A stretch of 64,000 nt of DNA, taken from assembly GCA_963969595.1 (NCBI GenBank), contig OZ018409.1, positions 43,413,282 through 43,477,281 on the forward strand. The letters are read 5' to 3'. The number at the start of each line of letters is the position of its first letter. Position 1 is the stretch's first letter. This DNA is from Neckera pumila (Eukaryota > Streptophyta > Bryopsida > Hypnales > Neckeraceae). Shown here in pieces: positions 11,620 to 23,131 of this stretch. The position numbers were made by a program, and so were the translations under genes. Under the pieces are notes generated by a model, which saw only the letters and a program-made list of their open reading frames with translations, was not told the DNA's origin and did not search any database.

Positions 11620-12289
11620 TTTTAATGTTGTTGGGAAATCAAAGAGGATTCCATCGCACCAAACAAGTGTATTATTTGGATAGTGTCTCCAAAAGTTAAG
11701 AGGTCTTAAAGTATTCCTGGCTCATGATCTAGTACCAACATGAGTTATGATGGTGAAGTGGTGTATATTCTGATTTTTGAAAATAAATCTGTGTTCATTA
11801 GTAGGCGTTAAGATTGGATTTTGGATCTAGTTATGACTTATGAGGAAGCCTTCCAATGCCTCAAGCTTCAAGTTGCTCAAGCAAAAGTGGTAGAAATAGG
11901 AGTTGCTAGGAAAATATAGAAGAATAGAGGGAAAAAGAAGATGCTCAATACCTTGCTCCGTCAGTGGTTTTGTAATATTCTTGTTTTTCAAAAGTGTTGG
12001 CCCTATTCAAAAGTACCAAGAATTTAGAACATTAGAATTTTGAAAACTCAATCCATCACATCTTGACGTCTACTACCGGTATTGTGAGAGATTCCACGAC
12101 ATTATATTTAAAGTAGGACCATTCACTATCAAGTGTATGTCTAAAAATGAATTACTAAGAAACCAAAATAATTAATAGATACTTATTGGAGAATGTTTGT
12201 ACATACATATTTAAAGAAGATGGAAAATCTATGATGACAATTTTGACAACTACTAACTCTTGCACTATAGGATTCAAATCAACCATTTT
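11620..12289. other. No supported gene
   Basis: Includes a diverged relative of the 9565 tandem unit to about 11700 and otherwise AT-rich sequence with short frames. Confidence 0.4.
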
Positions 12290-12652
12290 CATTAGAGAAA
12301 ATTTCAGGCCTTTGGAGGGCTGCTCCACAGTCCTCCGAGGTACCTTAAAATTTACTTTTTTTTTGTTCAAAAATTCGTTTTCCCCCTATTTCTATGTAGC
12401 AGTTTTTGTTGTGACAATGGCACAGGAACTGAAACTGCAAATAAAAAATTAATAAAAAAATAAAAAAATAATCTTAAGAGAATATTTTCTTAAAAATTTA
12501 AAAAAATTCTACAAAATCTAACTGCTCCGGCGAGCAATCAGCAACTCTGACTGCTCACCGCAACAGTCAGCTGGAGTGACAGAACAAGATTTTTAATAGC
12601 TTGGTTTGTCACTTCGGAACAGCCCTCCGGAGGGTTGATATTTCTTCTAATG
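12290..12652. mobile_element. CATTAG-type MITE, copy 2
   Basis: The left end CATTAGAGAAAATTTCAGGC and the right end ATATTTCTTCTAATG are inverted repeats. The interior is the reverse complement of 2908-3260, including the GTGACAGAACAAG...CTTGGTTTGTCAC hairpin and the GAGCAATCAGCAACTCTGAC part. Length 363 bp versus 353 bp. Confidence 0.75.
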
Positions 12653-13211
12653 CAAATTGCATCAAACTTTAGACACGATTTGCCTTCGTGTGGACAAAAA
12701 AATGGAACTTTCAAGACAAACTATTTGTCAAAGAATTTTTTTGATAATAAATTATAAGACCTTATGTAGGTGTTGCAATTTGGTGATGTTTACACTTAAA
12801 TCCCAGACTAGGTTTTTTTAAATGCATAGTTCAATAGTTGTCTATAAAATATTGATATTTGCGGAAATACGAAAGTATACATAGATTTCAACCATAGCAA
12901 GTAGAAATGCACTTAGTGGTTATGATATGTCAGCTTTATAGGCAACTTTAGTGTGCATCGAGTGGTGTATTTAGTAACAGATTTGTGTAGTGCAATGTAT
13001 ACAGTTGAAAATGTTTGTACATTATTGAATGACGCCTTTATGGTCAAAGTCTAAAAAGATGAAACTGAAAATTATCCATGAGACTAATCAAGGCATGAAA
13101 CTAAACATCTGAACCTTTCTAAGAACATATTGCGTACATACAACTATCAACTCTTCTAGTCCAAATTTTTTGTTGAATTTGTCAAAATGAAATATGTAGG
13201 CTTACACACGC
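12653..13211. other. No gene or recognised element
   Basis: AT-rich spacer without notable open frames. Confidence 0.4.
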
Positions 13212-13438
13212 ATGCCACATTTAACTACTTTTGGACTTTCGAAGAGTCCAGAATTAATATCTGGAGAAGAAACACCAAGAGATAATCATTAGGAGATTGT
13301 GCAAAACATCTTGAGATCTATACAAAGTTTCTAAAGATCTATACAAACATCTGGAGATCTCCAGATGTTATTATCTAAAGATTTTTGAACGTTTTGTTCA
13401 GATTCAGTTGAAGGTCTAGAAGTAGTTAAATGTGGCAT
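13212..13438. mobile_element. 227-bp MITE with ATGCCACATTTAACTACTT ends
   Basis: ATGCCACATTTAACTACTT at the left and AAGTAGTTAAATGTGGCAT at the right are perfect inverted repeats of 19 bp. ACGC occurs directly outside each end (13208-13211 and 13439-13442) and may be the target duplication. The interior repeats GAGATCTATACAAA-like units. Confidence 0.75.
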
Positions 13439-13631
13439 ACGCCTTTTAACACTCACCCATGTACTTATTATGAAGATGGAAAGGTCAACGCATAGAACTA
13501 AACACCAAGTTCCAAAAAAAGGAATAAATTCCATTGCATACACTATAAATATGCAACCATTTATTGTAGCATATTAGCATATGTTGTGGTATTTGAGCAT
13601 ATTACTATACCAACAATGAAATTTAGTGAAC

Positions 13632-13680
13632 CGTGCTAAATCACTCATTTGTGTGAATTTAGGTGTATTTACCTTAGTTT
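13632..13680 (+). mobile_element. Right-end fragment of the GGTAACTACACC MITE
   Basis: Matches the right end of the element at 23129-23425: a CCGTGCTAAATCA-like block, then TTTAGGTGTATTTACCTTA. The left part is missing. Confidence 0.5.
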
Positions 13681-14548
13681 ATTCAATGTTCTAAATGTTC
13701 TAGACTGATTTTATGTTATTCAAAATTACATGCTTCAGTTCAACAACATCCGTTGGTACTCAACTAAACGTATGCAATGTATCTGGTTGAGGAGTATCGA
13801 CTACGGGCAAATCGAATGGGACTCAACAAATAAGCAATGGCTTGGTAGTCCTAAGAGGAGGGAGAAGGCTAGGAACAATTTTGAATGGCAATGGACTCAC
13901 TATCTACTGTGTTTACAGGAACACCTAATTAGTTGCCCCCCCTCCCAGTATCGAGTTTGCAAATATGGTTGATGGTTTCTCAAGATGAATGCTTTCTAGA
14001 CATAGGCCACAGGCCAATTTTGTCTTCCAACCACCGTAGAGACGGCGAGCATCCCAGTAGGGCGGTCCTCGCCCTGCTGGGGAGTGCTCTAGGTGTATTT
14101 TATTATTTTGTTTTTGTTGACCACTTGCCCAATTGGGTTCTTGTTACTCCCTTTTCTTGCAGCAAAGGTACCTTTAAGGTAGCCACCCCCTTTCCGATTA
14201 CCCTCCCATTTTCGATCAATAGCCAGATCCAAATGTAACCATAGCTTTATAGGCCATTTGATTCTTATATGATTCTTCTATAATGAATGACACATTGACA
14301 CCTAATAAAGTTGCCATTGATCAAGAATGGGCTTGCCTATTGATTGGAAATAGAAAACTCTAACTTTTCCACTTCTTTAATTTTTACTAATTCTACACTT
14401 GATGAAAAAATACCAAAAAATGGCAATCTTTCTTATTCCTATTTCCTCACCGGAGAAAATTTTCTCCTCCACCATTGCTCAATCTCACATATTCTGAAAT
14501 GCTTAAGTGATTGGAAATGGGAGATCTACCTTATTGTGTCAAAAAGTA
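13681..14548. other. Unassigned, mixed composition
   Basis: Contains open plus-strand frames of 80 and 101 codons (13730-13972, 13933-14238) that overlap in different frames and match nothing I know. GC is higher than in the flanks near 14030-14095. No splice-linked gene could be built. Confidence 0.3.
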
Positions 14549-14735
14549 AAATAAAATTTACATGCTTTCAAATCACCGCTTGGCTTTGCAACTTCAAGCA
14601 GGTCCGGGGACCACTGAGTGATCTGTGTCCTCTGCAGTAGCAAATCAGTGAGGAAAAGTGGGGAGTCACTTTGGAGATGAACCCCATTGGTGGAGAGCTC
14701 TTCAATCCTGTCTGGCTGTGCTCCTGCAAGGGAAG
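14549..14735 (-). pseudogene. Orphan exon-like coding segment, gene unknown
   Basis: On the minus strand a strong acceptor (CTTTTGTCTTCCCTTGCAG) precedes an open segment that reads in frame as AQPDRIEELSTNG, then LFLTDLLLQRTQITQWSPDLLEV, to about 14549. Composition looks protein-like rather than repeat-like. No partner exon was found on either side, and the gene is not recognised. It may be an exon fragment captured by a mobile element or a decayed gene. Confidence 0.3.
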
Positions 14736-14809
14736 ACAAAAGCCTCCCTCTCATCCCGGAGTTTGGGTAAAACTTTAGGTCGCACACTCATGAGCTTACA
14801 CATCCCCGT

Positions 14810-15730
14810 TTAACCCTTAAAAGGACATGCCATGTTCCGACTTTTGGCCAAACTTTATTAGTGTTTTATATTACGGAGTAAAACACACCTTTCAAATTTT
14901 TGATATTTTTTCATTTAGTAATGTATATCCAAAATTCAACTTTATTTTTTATTATTAAATACATTAAAATTAAAATTAAGATTTATTTATAATAATTACA
15001 AAAATACTTAAACATTATGAACTTTTTAGCAAATTTGGAGAAGATAGTGATAAACATCATGGTGTAAGAACATCCTTAGTGCTATGCCGATAACTGGGCA
15101 CTGCAATGGTATATGCCATTTGTATTTACGCACTCTTTTTTTAACTTTGCCTCTTCCCATTGCACACGCCACAACTTGCTAACAATACTTGAAATCTTAA
15201 ACGACTCAACAACAACACGGAAGTTGTTGACGTGGTGGTAGAAGGTGAAACATGATGGAGCGGTGGCGGAATGAGCTTTTTCACGTCCTTTGAGACTCCC
15301 TTGTCACCATAATACTTGTTGACCAAAGAGACTAAGGAGTGCCGAGACGCACGGAGGGCACAACAAAGACCAATTCTTGTTGTGCGAAAGCCTAGAAGTG
15401 CCACGCTCAAGAAGGTAACATGGAAAGTGCTGTTAGCATTGGGGCGAGTTTTCATAACTAATTTGGACCCATGTAAAATTTGATGCAATTGTGCTTATTT
15501 ATAAGACAAATTGGAGATGCTCTAATTGGTGTACTACTTGAGTTCAAACAAGAAAAAAAATTGATAGAAAAGTTCAAAAGTGATGTATTTTATGCTTTCA
15601 AGATGTTGCCTTAAAAGTGTCACAAAAAAATTGTAATTTGGACAATTTTGGGAAAAAAATTAAAAAAAAAAAAAAAAAAGACTATTGAAACTACATTTTA
15701 TTAGTCAAACTCTAAGACTTTCGGGGTTAA
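14810..15730 (+). mobile_element. TTAA element with a coding-like core (possible transposase remnant)
   Basis: TTAA-CCCTTAAAAGGACATGCC at the left resembles subfamily B; the right end is AAGACTTTCGGGG-TTAA; length 921 bp. Unlike the other copies, its middle (15141-15488, minus strand) is less AT-rich and open for 115 codons. Two adjoining frames read LLERGTS and then FRTTRIGLCCALRAS, loosely like the 'L..rG...GTvR.nR.GlP..L' segment of the piggyBac DDE domain but split by a frame change. This resemblance is by eye and weak. Confidence 0.6.
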
Positions 15731-16970
15731 TACACAATTTGAGGGTAATAATCCAATCATTCACATCATCAAGATTAAATGGTCATATTGCCCACCATTA
15801 TTTTATTGGTTGGATTGGGACTAATATTGCCTTGGAATAAACTAACTCAACTTCCCATATCCCCTAAAGGACCAAACATTCAAAACTTTGAACAACAAAT
15901 GAAATCAAGCATCTTGTGATTGCACAAAATCTTCATTCTTTCATCCATCTAAATACTTGTAGATTCTTGTGCTAATCTCTTATATTGATTTGTATGATAT
16001 AGATTTTCATTACTTCATTTTGCAATACTTCTATAGTTCAAAGAATATAGGTATGTTTTACTTCAAAAGCTAATATTTGCAATTTAATAAAATGACCATT
16101 CAAAAATTATTTCAAGAAATAATTCATATAATTTTTTTTTTAAATACTCAAATTAGATTTTTGACATTTTGAACTCAAAAAAATTATTCTTGCAAACATT
16201 ACAAATATTCAATCAATAGTCTATTTTAGAAAGCATTTTCAATTTATGGTTTTAATTTTTAATGAAAAATATTTGTTAGTGAAACAATGGATCGAGCGGT
16301 ATAGAATTTTGGATATGATCTTTGAATAGTAGTTTGCAGTTGTTGTTTGAAATTAATCATTAAATTATCCATCTAAGTTTCATTTAATAATACATCTCTA
16401 CAGTTTTAGAAATTTAGAATACCTTTGGTTTGTAAAGGATGGAGCATCTTTAAAGGAAGGAATAATTTTCCATAGACTACAAATATAGTCATTAATTGTC
16501 AATTCCTATATTGAGATTGTTATTCCAATATATAGTAGTCAGATATGAACAATACCTAATGCACAATTTTTTAATCCCTTAAGACTCAACTTTCTAATGG
16601 ATGGATGATGAACATTATAAAAAGTGAACTTCATCCAATGAGTATTTAAGAAAATCCATGAAAGATATCAATAGAAAAGAAAGAATGTTCTTTTTAAATC
16701 AATGATACAAGTTTGCTGGAGAAATTTCAATTCTTTATTATAAATTTTCAAAAGTAATTTTGATAATTTTAGATTAGGCACTTAGAGCATCATCAATCAA
16801 AATACCGCATACTCATGCAACAAATTTCTATTAGCATGCAGCTATAGCAATCAAATACTTTATAGGCTCTAGTATTGTGCATTGTGCTCCAGTCCATGCT
16901 TGCAATAAAGTGCATAATATGGTCTTATTAGCCTTGGTGGCAGCTCTTGTGGCAAGCACAACTTAACTAT
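15731..16970. other. No gene or recognised element
   Basis: AT-rich spacer, with a poly-A run just upstream at about 15658-15679. No frame of note and no repeat match found. Confidence 0.45.
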
Positions 16971-17100
16971 GAGAGTACAAGACCTATCACCAAGGTACTT
17001 TACCAAAAATAATATGTTTTACGGGCCAATAGGTGCATTCATCATCCCTATAGTAATATGAAAAGCCATCCATCAACCATTTTTTGGTTGATGCAGAGTT
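16970..17100. repeat. Dispersed repeat sharing CACCAAGGTA...AAAGCCATCCAT
   Basis: Similar to about 26395-26520 and 50405-50530: in each, an ATCACCAAGGTAG-like start is followed about 80 bp later by GAAAGCCATCCATT and a TTTTTGG block. Coding origin unknown. Confidence 0.45.
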
Positions 17101-17198
17101 ATAAGGTTAATATAGCAATGCAAAGACCTGCTCTTTTTTTGTCACAAAGCTGTGCACATTAGGCACATGGATTAATCCGTAGAGTTCATTGACTATAT

Positions 17199-17640
17199 TT
17201 CACCAAAAAACACTCAAAATGCACCATTTCGATGGCAAAGGCCTCCAAAAATGACAAATGAAATCCTATTGCATCTAACCGTAAGATCTAGTGGTATACT
17301 ACTTCATTATGTTGTTTTAAAAAAATGGGAGGTTTTGACCACACAGATTGTGAGATTATAATGTTTGAATTTGAAAAAATATATTTTGGGGGGGCATCCA
17401 AATTCCGGGCAGCCTTGATTTGGGGAGGCTTTTGCACAAGTTAATATCACTTTTTTGCTTTATTTTTTTGCTTTTTGTGATAAAGTTGGACACATGCTCC
17501 AAAAATTTCATAACATTTCAAATTGAGGAACATGTACCAAAAAATTCCAGTAGGGAACTAGCTTCAAGAAAAGTCTCATACAAAGCCCTTTTTTCAACAA
17601 TTTATGGCTTGCACATAAAATAATTTCTTCAAAATGTGAA
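17199..17640 (-). mobile_element. Diverged fragment related to TTAA subfamily A
   Basis: Blocks such as CTAACCGTAAGATCTAGT and TTTTGACCACACAGATTGTG match the same order in reverse A copies (for example 22313 and 22367). Terminal TTAA ends are lost. Confidence 0.4.
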
Positions 17641-17832
17641 CGGTGGAGTTTTAGAATTCAACTAGCTCTAGAGGAAGAAAAAAGAAAAAGAAAAATTGCC
17701 CAAAATATCAAACCTTGGCAAGCTTGATCAATCTGTATCCAAGCTAGAGCAAAGGGCAATTGTGAATATTGGGCGTAGCACGGGAGGAGGTTGGATCAAG
17801 GTTAGCAAAGCCTGACTCACCACAAACCACTG

Positions 17833-17904
17833 ACACTGGATAAGGTTCTCCTTGATTTTAACCCTATAACACTGGATAAGGTTCTCCTTGATTTTAACCC
17901 TACA
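17833..17904. repeat. Short tandem duplication of 36 bp
   Basis: ACACTGGATAAGGTTCTCC begins at 17833 and again at 17869; both units continue through TTGATTTTAACCCTA. Confidence 0.9.
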
Positions 17905-18035
17905 ACACTGCCGCAAACACAAAGTGTCCAATGAATGACAAAGAATCTTTGCATATAGGACAGAAGTGTAATTGTTCATCCTTGGAATTTCATGCAAAAA
18001 GGGAAGACCTTCTATAGTAGCTTGTCCTTGAATGA
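17905..18035 (-). repeat. Dispersed repeat with a CPIC-like coding trace (possible reverse-transcriptase remnant)
   Basis: One minus-strand frame reads KDEQLHFCPICKDSL then SFIGHFVFAAVL, vaguely like the zinc-binding tail of plant LINE-type reverse transcriptases. Diverged relatives occur at about 50255-50380 and 61350-61530. No polymerase domain is present. Confidence 0.25.
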
Positions 18036-18279
18036 GTGCTTTTGGTTTTTTTAAAGTAGATGATCCACACTGCATCAAAAAAGATGATTTCTATAGAGAC
18101 CAGCCCGTTTTTATAGGATTAAAGACATTTTCCTTTCCCTTATATTTGAAGATGTTCCTTGCTCTATATTCTATAATTCTAGAATATTCACCATTAAATT
18201 TCAATGATTTTAGAATATAGGGCGCCAATCTCTCATAGCTTGTAAGGCTATGCCCATTGTGTATTCCAAAATGAGAAGA

Positions 18280-18740
18280 AAAGATCTTTGTACAAGTGGG
18301 GTGGTAGGAAGTAAAACAAATCATGTGGGATTTATGTGAATTAGAATTACTAGGAGCTCAACAACTCATAGTTAAGTGAAAAGTAGAAATTGTGTTCAAA
18401 TTAAAATTTCAGGACTCATTTTGTCATAGTAGAATAACTTTTTTTGAAAAAATTTGAACTACAAAAAGTTATGAAATTAAGCTAACTTTCACCTCCAAAA
18501 ATGCGTATAGATTTTGAGTGTCCAATAAAAAGTTATGGACAAATTTCAAAGAGGGTTTGGAAGGGACATTTTCATTGACATTTTCAAACACCCTCTCTGA
18601 ATTTTGTCCATATCTTTTTTGGAAAGGCTTGAAATCAAAAATTGATTTTTGGAGATGAAAGATAGATTGATTTACCAACCTTTTTTATTCAAAGTTTTTT
18701 GAAATAAGTTGTTTTACTATGCCAAAATGAGGTCTAAAAT
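18280..18740. repeat. Repeat with a 95-bp-arm inverted repeat, shared with the CACTA element
   Basis: Starting at a GTACAAGTGGGGTGGTAGGA-like block, it matches about 37100-37400. Within it, about 18470-18568 and 18570-18668 are imperfect inverted arms, seen for example in GGACAAATTTCAAAGAGGG versus CCCTCTCTGAATTTTGTCC. Confidence 0.65.
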
Positions 18741-19149
18741 TTTGCTTTGAACATAATTCCTATGTTTTGACAATAGTTTTGATTACAAAAACGACCTCTC
18801 CACCCATCTTTCCAACAAGTGTCAAAGAAATAAGTGTATCACTTTACCATGAATTTTTTTGTGAAGAGGAGTTTGTCAAATGACTAATTGATAATTGATT
18901 CAATGGATTCTTTGGCCATTGTTCTTTTTAATTTGAATGTGGTAGTTTGGAATAACTGCCTATTTGGCCACAAGAAGCTATAGAATATCAACCACCCTGC
19001 CACCACCTCCTTGTACATTGTGACAAGTTTATGAGTTCAATAAAATTTCAGATAAGTACCGGGCCTGAACCTTGGCTCAAAGCCTGCCCATGGCCCTATC
19101 CAAGCTCTTTTAGGCATGGTACTGCAGTTTTTGCTCCAATATAAAGAAC

Positions 19150-19364
19150 CATACCCGTGCTGCCCCCGTCCATTGAAAACAACATTTTCCCCCATAACTT
19201 TTCATGAACGAATTCAATTGAAAAAAAATTGGTGGAGCGGCAAGATACTCCTCGTCCCTACATCAAAAAAAAATTCAAAAAATAAAGTGTAATTTTCTAT
19301 TTATAATGAGCTCCCCAAAATTGCTATGTTGCCAAATAACGCAACTTGATCCTTTAGGGGTTAA
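19150..19364. mobile_element. Right-end remnant of a TTAA element
   Basis: Ends GATCCTTTAGGGG-TTAA at 19361-19364. Upstream sequence has the family's CCATAACTTTTCATGAACG phrase, but no left end was found. Confidence 0.45.
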
Positions 19365-19418
19365 CATAGCTTTGTTGCGGGTGATGGCACGATGAGTTTA
19401 CAAGCAAAATATGCCATG

Positions 19419-20339
19419 TTAACCCCTAAAGTTTCATGACTATATAATCACCAAAAACGCTCCAAAACTGCCTTTTCTAACACAACTACCAAATTCTTGG
19501 AAAAAAACAATTTTTGACACATGTAACGGTAGGATCTTGTAGTATGATATTTTGAAAACATGTGGTAAAAATTTCAGAAAACTCCACCGTGTGGATCATA
19601 AGATATAAGCATTCAAAGTCGTGAAAACCATTTTTTCAATCCTGCGAAAAACTGGGCAGCTGCCCTTTGCAAGCTCACTTTTCAATGAAAAAATGCCGAT
19701 AAAGGTGGTGCTTCTTTGAATTCAGTTTCCTAATCAAGTTGTCTATATATGCTTGAAAAATTTCAAATCATTTGGAATTGTACAACATGTAGGAAAAAAA
19801 TAGTAAGTAGAAAATGATTCAAAATGCTAAATTGTAAAAATTTAATCATGGAATTTAAAAATGCCAATACCAATGGTTGTAATGTTGTAATAATCAATCT
19901 ACATCCTAGGATTTCATTTTTTTCCAAAAATATTGAAAATTGAGTTAAATAAACGACTTTAAATTTTTTTTAGAGTAGAGAATCCATAATTGCCCGCAAT
20001 TCAAAAACCCTCATAACTTTTGACCCATTGATTGAAATTGAATGACTCAAAGCTTCTTAAGTATATATAAATGTAGAGAACCAATTTTTTTTTTAAATTC
20101 CGGAAAAAATGATTTTTTTTATGTGCCCAAACTACCCAGTTACAAAAAAAAAGTAACATATTAGGTCACAACTTTTGACTCGTATTTTGAAATGCCATGA
20201 AACTTAGTACACATGAAGATATTCCTCGCCCCCACCTTCTATTAAAATTTCAGCCTCAAATATGGATATCTCTAGTCACATGTACCTGCACAAAATTTCT
20301 ATACGGCCAAAAAACTCATGTTGGTCCTATAGGGATTAA
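19419..20339 (-). mobile_element. TTAA element, subfamily B, inverted
   Basis: TTAA-CCCCTAAAGTTTCATGAC at the left and TCCTATAGGGA-TTAA at the right, 921 bp, the reverse complement of 10209-11134 in block order. An open frame that starts in its right end and runs on to 20769 is not credible as a gene. Confidence 0.85.
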
Positions 20340-20906
20340 GAACAACCCCACTAGGACATATAATATTGGCCTAGTGCAAGAATGTTTTGGCACGGGTAGG
20401 CTTCTAAGAGAATCATTCCCACCAAAGACACAATTTAGGATTTTTGGCAACCTTTCAAACTTCACTCACCACACTCCAAGCTGCAAGGCCCTCACCTTTG
20501 ACCTGCACCTTCTATGTCATTTGTGTGACCTAGTTCTACTTGCCAAGTTGCATTGGAATTCGGATTTTGCATTGGCATCCAAAATTCAAACGGCTTCCGA
20601 TGGGGGTCCAGTTAGAAGACAAGGCCTTGCGAGCAATAGGGACATGCCAAGTTCTCCAATTGCGTTCATTTCTCCATCTAACGCTGAAAATGTTGTAAGG
20701 GAGGAATTTACTATGACCAATATTGGATTTTCATATATCTACATTCAACAATACTTCATCACTAGCTAAGTGGATAGATGGAGGCTCAATATATATATGA
20801 TGAGCAGGGTGCATGAAGGAAAGGCACTTGGGAGGAAGGCTATTGAATGTTGTGAGTGGTTGCATTGGAATACAAAAAAGTGGAAATCCAGATGCCACAC
20901 AACAAA
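20340..20906. other. No supported gene
   Basis: An open frame of about 140 codons continues out of the TTAA element to 20769. It has no recognised domain and its upstream part is transposon, so no gene is called. Confidence 0.35.
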
Positions 20907-21337
20907 TAGGGGTTGTCACGCATCCTTCAACCTGCTTGCAATTCTCGGAGAATTGGCACGCGGCGCAGGAAGAGTGGCTCCGTGGGACGGGTGGAGGTCC
21001 AATTCTCCAAGAATTCTAGGCACCCTTTCTTCTCCTCTGCAGGTGAAGAAAGTGGTCAAAACAATTTTCTCCAAGAATTTTTTGGTCTTGCACTCCAATT
21101 TTTCACCTCCGTTGCCAGGATTTCACCATGCTGCTCAAATTCCACCTCTCCGTCGCCTCTCTGGAATTTCACCGCCGTTGATGTGGTAAATCCATTCTCC
21201 AAGAATTCATCGGAGCACCAAAAAGGGGTGTCACACATCCTCCGAGCAGGAAGGCTCGCTATTGGCACCTCCTTTTCCTCTGAAATTTCTCCGACTTTGA
21301 AGAAATTTCATTCTCTGAAGATGCGTGACAACCCCTA
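20907..21337. mobile_element. MITE with TAGGGGTTGTCACGCATC ends, copy 1
   Basis: TAGGGGTTGTCACGCATC at the left and GATGCGTGACAACCCCTA at the right are perfect 18-bp inverted repeats. Inside, TCTCCAAGAATT/AATTCTCGGAGA motifs recur several times and can pair. Many overlapping frames in this GC-richer block are by-products. A second copy lies inverted at 59601-60037. Confidence 0.85.
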
Positions 21338-21431
21338 CTACACTCTGAATTGATGTTGTGGCTCTTCCTGCATAGGATTGATGATGCTCATAGAAGTTGA
21401 ATCTCAAGAGTCTTCCTACCTTATTAGAGCA

Positions 21432-21629
21432 CGTTTCCATGGGGGTCTGGAGGGATCCAGAACTGGACCTCCAGCACTGTAAAAGGCGCAAACAGTGCTG
21501 GAAGTTCTGGACATCTGGTTGGACCCTGTTTCGTGGGTTGTTCGCAAGACGAAGATTGTAGAATGTTTTAAAACTCTGCCCGTGGGCACCCTGGATGGCG
21601 CCTCCAGATCCAGCTCCCCGTGGAAATGG
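21432..21629. mobile_element. Small palindromic element with central hairpin
   Basis: The ends CGTTTCCATGGGGG and CCCCGTGGAAATG are inverted relatives. A central hairpin pairs 21458-21480 with 21492-21510 (CTCCAGCACTGT with ACAGTGCTGGAA). It is single copy in the window. Confidence 0.5.
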
Positions 21630-21639
21630 AGCCTTAGGC

Positions 21640-22198
21640 TTGCAAAGAAGGATGTCTTACATGCCATTCCCTTATCCAAATTCCAAACCACTTTTGCATA
21701 ATTTGGCAATACTGAGAGGTGATAATGGATACTCATACCTTATAGGGCTCTGTGATAAGGGCTCTACTGTATCTGGTAGCAAGTGCACTTGTCCTCCACA
21801 GGAAATTAAACTGTTTTTTTTTCCTCTGGAATGCAAAGTCCAGCCAGCTCCCTCACTGGTCACATGATGGCTTCCTTTTCTTTCTCAAGTTTTGATGAAA
21901 TTTATCTTATGGATTAACTTCTAGCAGCACGACAGGGCACTACTCCCAAGCCTGCATCCCAAGCCCTCCCTCATCCTTCTGCTGACTCAAATTAAACACA
22001 TCCAGTCCATTCCATGGTGAAAAGTAGTTCAATGAACGTGTGCAAACAAACCCAACAAATGCAATATTGTTAAGATCAGGGACTCAGGGCCGGTCACCAT
22101 GCTTTGAGAAAGGGAGGAGACCTACTCCCAAAAAATATGAAAATTCGCCTCAGACTTTGCCAGGCCTTCAGGTTACAATCCAGGGAGGATTGACCCAC
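21640..22198. other. No supported gene
   Basis: Short overlapping frames on both strands, none recognised. Confidence 0.35.
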
Positions 22199-23131
22199 TT
22201 AACCCCTAAAGGACCGAGGTGATTTTCTGACCAAAAACCATTCAAAACTGTCATTTCTATTGCAAAGAGAAAAGAGTTTAAAAAACTGTTTTTTTTTGCA
22301 TATCCAACCGTAAGATCTTATAATTGACTAGTATATGAATATGTGGAAGAAATTTCAGAAACTTTGACTACGTAGATTGCAAGATATATGCATTTAAAGT
22401 GAAGAAAACAAGTTTTTTTCTACCTTGCTTGACCAGATTTTTTGGCTTTGAATCTTTTTAGTTCAAATTTTTTGCACTACTAATTTTGATTTTCTACTTA
22501 TTTATGTTAAGTAGTTGAATTGAGAATCTACCAAAAAAATTTAGGATAAAAAGCACTTAATTTTCACTCATTAAAAAATTGTTAAATAGAGGTGGGTTCA
22601 AGATTGAAGAAAAAACTAAATTGTTAATAGCTTTTAGATGGAATTGAATCACAATAATCCCAACGGTGAGATTGTTCTAGCAAGAAAATATAACCCTTTC
22701 TAACAATTTTTTTTGAAAAATTCTCAAAATTGCATTCAAAAATGAATTCTACAACTTATTTTTTCAAGAAGATGCTTAGATTGCCCAAAAAACTAAGATT
22801 GTCCATAACTTTCTCATTATTAGTCCAAATTGAATGAAACAAAGCTTCACATGAAGACAAAAATATAATCTTTGAGGAAAAAATTTGAAAAAAAATTATT
22901 TTGACTTTTTGTGATTTTTTTTGTGCTGCCCGCAAAATTCCAATTTTACTTATTGTGCCATAACTTTTGCTCCCGGGCATCAATTAAAATAAAAATTATA
23001 TACTCACAAAGATATCGCAAAAATACACAACCTCAGAAAATCACAAAATATATTACTAAAAATTGAGATCGTAGGAACTTGCCCGGACCCAAATTGTCCC
23101 CCGAGGGGACAACTGGTCCTTTAGGGGTTAA
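22199..23131 (-). mobile_element. TTAA element, subfamily A, inverted
   Basis: TTAA-CCCCTAAAGGACC at the left and GGTCCTTTAGGGG-TTAA at the right, 933 bp, with the GTCCCCCGAGGGGAC palindrome just inside the right end. It abuts the MITE that begins at 23129. Confidence 0.88.

Noticed and set aside
20197..20769. 190-codon plus-strand open frame
   Set aside because: Its first part is the right end of a TTAA-B transposon, which has stops in the other copies; no domain was recognised.
20770..21353. Several overlapping frames of 60-146 codons on both strands
   Set aside because: They lie largely in the inverted-repeat MITE at 20907-21337, whose GC-rich palindromic content opens frames on both strands.
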